Source of the DNA: Stramonita haemastoma
Lineage: Eukaryota; Mollusca; Gastropoda; Neogastropoda; Muricidae
Length of the DNA stretch: 52,500 nucleotides
Assembly (NCBI GenBank): GCA_030674155.1
Contig: CM060327.1
Coordinates: forward strand, 13,243,663-13,296,162
Reading direction: 5' to 3'
Positions 46,185-52,500 of this stretch are shown in pieces. The position numbers and the translations under genes are program-made. The notes under the pieces are model-generated. The model saw only the letters and a program-made list of their open reading frames with translations, was not told where the DNA came from and did no database searches. Positions within the stretch are counted from its first letter, which is position 1; each line of letters starts with the position of its first letter.

Positions 46185-46460
46185 CAGCTTTAGGGGAGAC
46201 AGCATACTACAGACTACAGCCATGGCCTATTTTGGTCTTTTGCGATGTGTCCACAGCTTTAGGGAAGACAGCATAATACAGACTACAACTATGGTCTAGT
46301 TTGGTCTTTTGCCATGTGTCCACAGTTTTAGGGGAGACAGCATTGACAGACTAGAGCCACGGCCTATTTTGGTGATCTTCCTATATGTCCACAGCGCTGA
46401 CTATGGGAATATTGACAGATTAGCTTCACTGTCTGTCCTGGTTCTTCTTTCGAAAGAGCA
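46185..46460 (+). repeat. 69 bp tandem repeat, about four units
   Basis: Units begin 'cagcttta/cagtttta/cagcgct' at 46185, 46254, 46323 and 46392, an exact 69 bp period. Each carries 'ggggagacagcat', 'gac.acagccatggccta', and 'tttggtc.ttt'. The fourth unit is diverged. 69 is a multiple of three, but stops interrupt continuous translation. Confidence 0.92.
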
Positions 46461-46531
46461 TCAGCTGATGTTCAGTCAGCATCGTGTTCGATCTCTTGCA
46501 TTATTTGAAGCTGTGTAACTCGTTTTTGGAC

Positions 46532-46700
46532 GCACGCCGTAGCTGAGTGGTTAAGACGGCCTGACCTCAGTCAGTTCTATGGTCCATGAAGTGGCAGATT
46601 CGAATTCGGCAGCGTTCTGGAAGTAAGGGTGGGGATTTTTTTTAACGACCTCCTGGGTCAACTTCAAATGCAGACCGTCAATCTGGAAATAGTTGTCACT
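46532..46700 (+). repeat. tRNA-derived (Leu/Ser-type) SINE, 5' part
   Basis: A box 'tagctgagtggttaagacgg' begins at 46541 and a B-box-like 'gattcgaattc' at 46597. After the head come a T run and 'cctcctgggtcaacttcaaa' plus 'tgcagacc'. This order matches the 5' half of a SINE I remember as common in gastropods, whose 3' half resembles family N here. No N-type 3' end follows in this copy. Confidence 0.78.
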
Positions 46701-46829
46701 CAGCAATAACATAGTTTATTTATTTTATTTCTATCAATTTCTTTTAATGTTTTCTGTTCAACTCCACTCTCTTCCTCAACATCCACCTACAGCTTTTAGA
46801 CCCACAACAAAATGAAAAACTAGAGAAGA

Positions 46830-46830
<1 letters not shown>

Positions 46831-46926
<96 letters not shown>

Positions 46927-47035
46927 CGAGACAGACAGACGACAGACAGAAGACAGACAGACAGACAGACAGACAGAACGAGACAGAGAAGAGACAGAGA
47001 CAAAGACGACAGAGGACAAGGCAGAGACAGAGACA
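46831..47035 (+). repeat. (GA)n-(GACA)n array
   Basis: Pure GA (about 46842-46922), GACA with slips (46930-46977), then degenerate GACA/GA to about 47035. Confidence 0.97.
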
Positions 47036-47225
47036 ATACAGACGAGAATTCTAAAGAGAATTCCCAGAATATGGAGATACTGATTACTCTAAGAAAACTG
47101 CCCTCCACACATCCCCGCTATTGCGCTGTTGCCCTAATGACGGCAACACTTGTGGACACAGTGTGTGGAGCAGTACTGTGGCTAGGCGTCAGATGGTCTC
47201 CGAGCCATAAAGCTCGGCAGTTAAC

Positions 47226-48310
47226 CCTGCCTCTGTCTACACGTGACTCGGGCATAAGCACAGTTAGTGCTACTCTGTCCACACTGTGACTGAAGCTTAT
47301 ACCTAACGACCAGTTTAGTTGCTACCTCTGTCCACACTGTGACATGAATCTATATACAGTTAGTGCAGTACCTCTGTCTAACTATTGTCTACATAAGAGT
47401 AGGCCATTGTGTGCCGGTGGGAACAGATGACAAGATTTACAAAACTGCAAACACACACGGGGACTGGATGTAAAAAAAGCCCACATAAGTGCTTATTCCA
47501 TTATCGTCGTTATAAAGATTTTTTTTTTAAAATACACTGTGTCTTATGGATATACAACACAGTTAGCGCCACCTCTGTCACACTATGACATGAAGGCTAT
47601 AATCCACAGTTAGCACTACCCTTGTCTACACCAAGACCTGAAGGCTATAAAACACAGTTAGCACTACCTCTGTCTACAGTAAGATCCGAAGGCTATAAAA
47701 CACAGTTAGTGCTTCTTCTATCTATACTGTTGGTGAAGGCCATAAACCACAGTTAGCACTACATCTGTCTACACTGTGACATGATGGCTATAAACCACAG
47801 TTAGTGCTACCTCTGTATACATTGTGAATGAAGGCTAAAAAACACAGTTAGCACTACCTATGTCAACATTGTGACATGGAGGCTATAACCACAGTTAGCA
47901 CTACTTATGTCTACAGTGTGACCTAAAGGCTATAAAACACAGTTAACACTACATCTGTAAACACTGTGACCTGATGGCTACAAAGCACAGTTAGCACTAC
48001 TTATGTCTACAGTGTGACCTAAAGGCTATAAAACACAGTTAACACTACCTCTGTAAACACTGTGACCTGATGGCTACAAAGCACAGTTAGCACTACTTAT
48101 GTCTACAGGGTGACCTAAAGGCTATAAAACACAGTTAGCACTACCTCTGTAAACACTGTGACCTGATGGCTACAAAGCACGTTAGCACTACTTATGTCTA
48201 CAGGGTGACCTAAAGGCTATAAAACACAGTTAGCACTACCTCTGTACAACACTGTGACCTGATGGCTACAAAGCACAGTTAGCACTTCCTCTGTCCACAC
48301 TGTGACATGG
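47226..48310 (+). repeat. 48 bp minisatellite, maturing into a 96 bp higher-order repeat
   Basis: Consensus unit of 48 bp runs 'ggctataaaacacagttagc', 'actacctctgtctacac', 'tgtgacctgaa'. Units are diverged at the 5' end (47226-47390) and more uniform toward 3'. From about 47880 two unit types alternate; type A starts recur at 47928, 48024, 48120 and 48215, giving a 96 bp period. Interrupted at about 47393-47530 by SINE A. Short open frames are incidental. Confidence 0.96.
47393..47530 (+). repeat. SINE A 3' part inserted in the 48 bp minisatellite
   Basis: 'agagtaggccattgtgtgcc', 'ggtgggaacagatgacaaga', 'ttacaaaactgcaaacac', 'aaaaaaagccc', and 'gcttattccattatcgtcg' followed by a T/A-rich end. 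Minisatellite units lie on both sides, so the insertion postdates the start of the array. Confidence 0.87.
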
Positions 48311-48424
48311 CTAGCCCTGCCTGCAGTCATGGGGTGAGGGACTCCTGCTCTATGTACCCTGTCATTTTCACAGTGATGCATATCCTTTATGTGATGAAGA
48401 CTCTGATGTTCGGTTCTACTCTGT

Positions 48425-48511
48425 CTGTACATAATGTCTGTTTGTCTCTGTCTGTCTGTCTGTCTGTCTGTCTGTCACTGTCTCTGTCTCTATTATCTCT
48501 CTCTCTCTCTG

Positions 48512-48600
<89 letters not shown>
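48425..48600 (+). repeat. (TCTG)n then (CT)n array
   Basis: TCTG (48428-48476), then CT with CTGT variants (48480-48600). Begins about 115 bp after the minisatellite ends. Confidence 0.97.
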
Positions 48601-48601
<1 letters not shown>

Positions 48602-48669
48602 CACATACTTTTCTTTCTACACTGCTTCCTTGTTTGATCTATTTTTGTTTGAACAGCTTTGTAGGTATT

Positions 48670-48677
48670 ATTGTTGC

Positions 48678-48752
<75 letters not shown>
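48670..48752 (+). repeat. (TTA)n trinucleotide array
   Basis: About 80 bp of ATT/TTA with one single-base slip near 48709. Confidence 0.97.
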
Positions 48753-48754
48753 GT

Positions 48755-48890
48755 GTATGTGCAATGTGAGCGTGTGTGTATGTGTATGCTAGTAATGGGT
48801 GGGTGGGTGTATTTGTGTGTGTGTTCGTGTGTGTGTGGTGTGTGTGTGTGTGTGTGTGTGTGCGTGCTTGCGTGCATGCGTGCATGGCTT
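48755..48890 (+). repeat. Imperfect (GT)n array
   Basis: GT with GTAT, GGGT and TGCG variants, purest at 48837-48862. Confidence 0.93.
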
Positions 48891-49019
48891 TCTCTATCAT
48901 TGTGTCTGTCGCTCTGTGCAATACAGCAACCTGAGACAAAAAATTCCGAAGTTCACAGCAGCAAAACCTATACGCAACAGAAGGATACATGATACACAGC
49001 CCTAAACAAACGCTAAAAA

Positions 49020-49212
49020 TCGAAAAAATTTATTCTGTTTCAACATGATAATGCTAAGGACATTAATTAACCATATATGACCAATACCCGCTGTGACATC
49101 CCAGATGTAAAATTATTAACGAAAATTCGAATATGATATATGCAAAAATATACCTTGTCCTCATCAGGATATGGATTATTCAACTCCAGAGGCTTTGCTG
49201 GAAGCTGAAACT
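49020..49212 (+). repeat. Tandem duplication O, unit 1
   Basis: Ordinary-complexity sequence matching 49765-49965: 'ataatgctaaggacattaa', 'gaccaatacc.gct', 'atcccagatgtaaaatta', 'atatgata.atgcaaaaat', 'catcaggatatggatta'. A TG array follows both units. Confidence 0.8.
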
Positions 49213-49231
49213 CTGTGTGTGTGTGTGTGTG

Positions 49232-49270
<39 letters not shown>

Positions 49271-49350
49271 GTTGTGTGTGTGTTGTGTGTGTGTGTGTGG
49301 TGTGTGTGTGCGCGCGCGCGCGCGTGTGTGTGTGAGTGTAGTGTGTATGT
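49213..49350 (+). repeat. (TG)n with a (CG)n core
   Basis: TG with slips, a run of alternating CG/GC (about 49311-49324), then TG and GTAT. Strong Z-DNA-type alternation. Confidence 0.96.
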
Positions 49351-49359
49351 GTGTATATA

Positions 49360-49552
<193 letters not shown>

Positions 49553-49764
49553 TATGTGTATATATGTGTTGTGTGTGTGTGTGTGTGCGCGCGCGCCGCA
49601 CTCGCGTGAATTTATCTCCCATGCTGTTTTGTTGACCTGTGGCCAGCTTCAAGGTCAAGAAAAACTTCAGAAATTAAAACTAACACAATCTATAAGACAA
49701 AGAAGGCTACCAGACATACAGGCTTCTACATGTGTAGGGGAAAACATGTGTTAAGAGAACACAT

Positions 49765-49963
49765 CAGTCTCTCTGCATTACCATAACAATGCTAACGACC
49801 TTAAGAAACCGGATAGATCCAATACCTACTAGTATTTCCCAAATGTAAAATCAACAGTAATCCGCATACATAATGTGATACATGTATACGACATACCACG
49901 TTCATATCAGGATATAGGTAACTCGACGTCATAGACATTAAGCTGAAAAATGACACTTTGATT

Positions 49964-49965
<2 letters not shown>
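49765..49965 (+). repeat. Tandem duplication O, unit 2
   Basis: Diverged direct copy of 49020-49212 offset by 738 bp at the 'aatgctaa' anchor: 'taacaatgctaacgacctta', 'atccaatacctact', 'ttcccaaatgtaaaatcaac', 'catatcaggatataggtaac'. Also followed by a TG array. Confidence 0.8.
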
Positions 49966-50058
<93 letters not shown>

Positions 50059-50075
50059 GTGTGAGTATTGTGTGT
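49966..50075 (+). repeat. (TG)n microsatellite
   Basis: Nearly pure TG for about 90 bp, with slips at the 3' end. Confidence 0.98.
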
Positions 50076-50079
50076 ATGT

Positions 50080-50500
50080 AGTGAAAAATATCAACAATGT
50101 CAAGGTCTCATTTGCTGCCTTCTAAAGTCGAGTTTTTATGGGTGCTTTTCAGACGTTAAGTTTACATGTAAAGTTCGAAAAAGGAAAACTGTGTAAAAAC
50201 TGTTTTTGCTGTTGACATTGTTGTTGCTATTGCTGTCGTTGTTGTTGTTGCGTCTGTCTGTCAGTCTGTGCGTCTGTGCGTATGTCATTATTCTTTCAGT
50301 GATTGAATGACATTTCCTTTAAGTGAAATTAGAGTATCAACGAGGTTTATCAATGGTGGAATTTTGCAAATATAACGATTAATTTTCCTCACTATTCCGG
50401 TAGCAGCATTCCAAATTCAGGGATGGTGTTTAAACATGGCACCAGTGTGCATGCGCTTTTAAAATTCCTTTTGTCCTCTGTTCCTGCCAAAACACATTGG
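50080..50500. other. Unique-looking DNA, no gene seen
   Basis: Contains a short TTG stretch at about 50216-50250 and TCTG at 50250-50280. No gene recognised. Confidence 0.45.
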
Positions 50501-50504
50501 ACTT

Positions 50505-50685
50505 TTCACCTTAAACTTGTTCTATATTCTCATCCAAAGGACTTTTGGGAGAGTGGAGACGATACTGATGTTAACGCTAGAGTGAAAAATCCCCTGAAAC
50601 AGGCGTCTCGGTGGTGGCTTAAACCTGTGCCTTAAATTGCAAGTTCAACGCCCTATCCCTACACTAGCTATCCGCCCACGATTAG
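50505..50685 (-). repeat. SINE A head and 5' body, minus strand
   Basis: The complement reads 'gatagctagtgtagggatag', 'acttgcaatttaaggcac' and 'aggtttaagccacc' (B-box region), then 'ctctagcgttaacatcag', 'cgtctccactctccc' and 'aaaagtcctttggatgagaa'. This is the same order as 36438-36570. The A and B boxes are mutated. Confidence 0.77.
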
Positions 50686-50689
50686 TTTT

Positions 50690-51370
50690 CATTATGCACA
50701 TAGTAGCCTGTGGTTGTTATTCCCACACCGCTCATCCAATCTCACTACGTACACACTGTCAAAAGTTATTCTAGCTTACCCTACAGTCACATTCTCAGTG
50801 AGATTAAAGTAAATCCGCCACGAGGTCACTACCTGTATCAGACTCCTGCATTATATTAAAGTGACGTTTAAAGGGTGTCAGTTTTTTCCAACATGTCTAG
50901 AAGATCAGGTACTATGCAGTTTCTTTTTTCTGATATTTTAATCTACAATGCTTAAACTTGCTTACGGGTTATTTCCATTATATCTGGCACAGTTTTGTTC
51001 AATTTCAAATCCCATGATTTGCATATAAATATAAAAGTACTGATTGTGTTGTACTTATTTCATACGTTAGTGCTACGTTGTTCTGATCTAACAAAACATG
51101 ATTAGTCTACTTAATCAATATTAACAATGTTATCAAAAAATAACCAAACTATGCAAACTAATGATGGTACTATAGCTAATGGTGAAGAACGTGGGTGGAC
51201 CTGTAGCGAATATCACAATTATCTGTTCATGAATGCTTTTCCCGACATCTCTCCTCAGTTCCTCTCTCTCTCTCTCCTTTGCCACCCCTCTGGGCGTTCT
51301 GTAATAGGTCTATTAGGCTGAGCTGACATAACAACCTGCCTCTCATTCTACTCTGCCCTCCCCGCCAGCA
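50690..51370. other. Unique-looking DNA, no gene seen
   Basis: Ordinary AT-rich sequence with a 64-codon open frame (51127-51321) of no recognisable identity. Confidence 0.45.
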
Positions 51371-51374
51371 AATT

Positions 51375-51665
<291 letters not shown>

Positions 51666-51809
51666 GCCTTCTGCTGTTCTTGTGTTTTTTTTTTTAGTTT
51701 TTGTTTGTTTTCTTCTGTCTTGTTTTATCCCTGATAAGGGCGGGATTTGGAGAAAAAAATCACACGCGCAGTGATTCATCATCTTCCAAATAAATTGATT
51801 TGATTAATG

Positions 51810-51978
51810 ATTCTCTCTGTCTGTCTCTAGCTCTCTGTCTGTCTGTCTCTGTCTGTCTGTCTGTCTCTGTCTGTCTGTCTGTCTGTCTGTCTGCCCTTCT
51901 TCTTGTCTCTCCATCCACTCCTCCTCCTCCTCCTCCTCCTCCTTCCTCCTCCCCTCCTCCTCCCCCCCCTCCTCTCTC
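51810..51978 (+). repeat. (TCTG)n-(CTC)n array
   Basis: TCTG with TCTC variants (51810-51893), then CTC/TCC triplets (51917-51975) including a run of eight C (about 51962-51969). Confidence 0.96.
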
Positions 51979-51984
51979 TTCCCC

Positions 51985-52345
51985 TGACAGAACCACGTGC
52001 TTTGGGACAATTATATGCGCTCCACGACATATCTTTTCTGTCTTTGCTTCAGAAGAGCCGTATGCTATAAAACAAATTTATACCTCACGCATGATAAACA
52101 CAACGTTGGACAGCACAAAATGTATACAGCCATGTATGCGCGATATATCATTGCAAAAAGGGCTAATTGTCACTGAAACAGTGACAGTTTGCTCGTTTGC
52201 AATATCGTCATAATATACTTGATGAAGAAAGGTACTGCCACTGCTGTGGTGTCCATGTTACTAATAGATATGTGGCGTAGTAATTGTCATTACTGGCGCT
52301 TGTTGTATGGCTTGTATAGCTTAAAGACAATAAAATTCCTTTAGT
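51985..52345. other. Unique-looking DNA, no gene seen
   Basis: No recognisable gene or repeat copy. Confidence 0.45.
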
Positions 52346-52349
52346 TAAT

Positions 52350-52424
52350 ACTCTGTCTCTCTGTTCTCTCCTCTGTCTCTGTCTCTGCCGTCTGTCTGTC
52401 TCTGTCCTGTCTCTGTCTGTCTGT

Positions 52425-52483
<59 letters not shown>

Positions 52484-52500
52484 GCTCTTCTTCTTCTCTC
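52350..52500 (+). repeat. (TCTG)n array, continues past the window end
   Basis: Imperfect CT/TCTG (52350-52424), then pure TCTG to about 52483. The sequence is still pyrimidine-rich at the last base, so the array is truncated by the window. Confidence 0.97.

Overview
The window looks like non-coding, repeat-dense nuclear DNA of a metazoan, most probably a gastropod or other mollusc. I recognise no intact protein gene, rRNA, functional tRNA, CRISPR array, operon or prokaryotic signal. The mollusc assignment rests on tRNA-derived SINEs whose bodies resemble SINEs I remember as recurrent in gastropod sequence (17598-17855, 36868-37055, 46532-46700). It also rests on very high microsatellite density and the decayed C-terminus of a LINE reverse transcriptase. 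The species is not determinable from sequence alone. Nearly all long open frames are translations of microsatellites.

Layout. 1-7.6 kb: giant purine-rich microsatellite field, (GATA)n, (GACA)n, (GA)n and (GAA)n all on the + strand. It is punctuated by four copies of a ~300 bp non-repetitive module (J1-J4) and ends in long (TG)n. 7.8-12.9 kb: mostly unique-looking DNA with a diverged tandem duplication (H) flanked by two direct copies of another repeat (I), plus compound triplet arrays. 13-31.5 kb: the least simple-repeat-rich part, holding paired old dispersed families (B, C, D, E, M, F) and SINE fragments. 32-37.7 kb: (CA)n/(GA)n, a LINE fragment directly followed by repeat F, and SINEs. 38-41.6 kb: pentanucleotide array, an inverted SINE pair, (GT)n. 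41.8-52.5 kb: a second microsatellite field, here with mixed strand polarity. It encloses a 69 bp tandem repeat, a 48 bp minisatellite that becomes a 96 bp higher-order repeat, and a ~740 bp tandem duplication.

How it works together. Nothing indicates a pathway. The coherent story is repeat biology: SINE insertion (two modular tRNA-derived families), LINE decay, and microsatellite birth and spread with attached flanking modules. Added to these are satellite homogenisation and C-to-T or G-to-A decay at CpG inside tetranucleotide arrays. I found no support for a new coding system. Repeat family letters (A, B, C...) are names I assigned by comparing copies within this window, read by eye.
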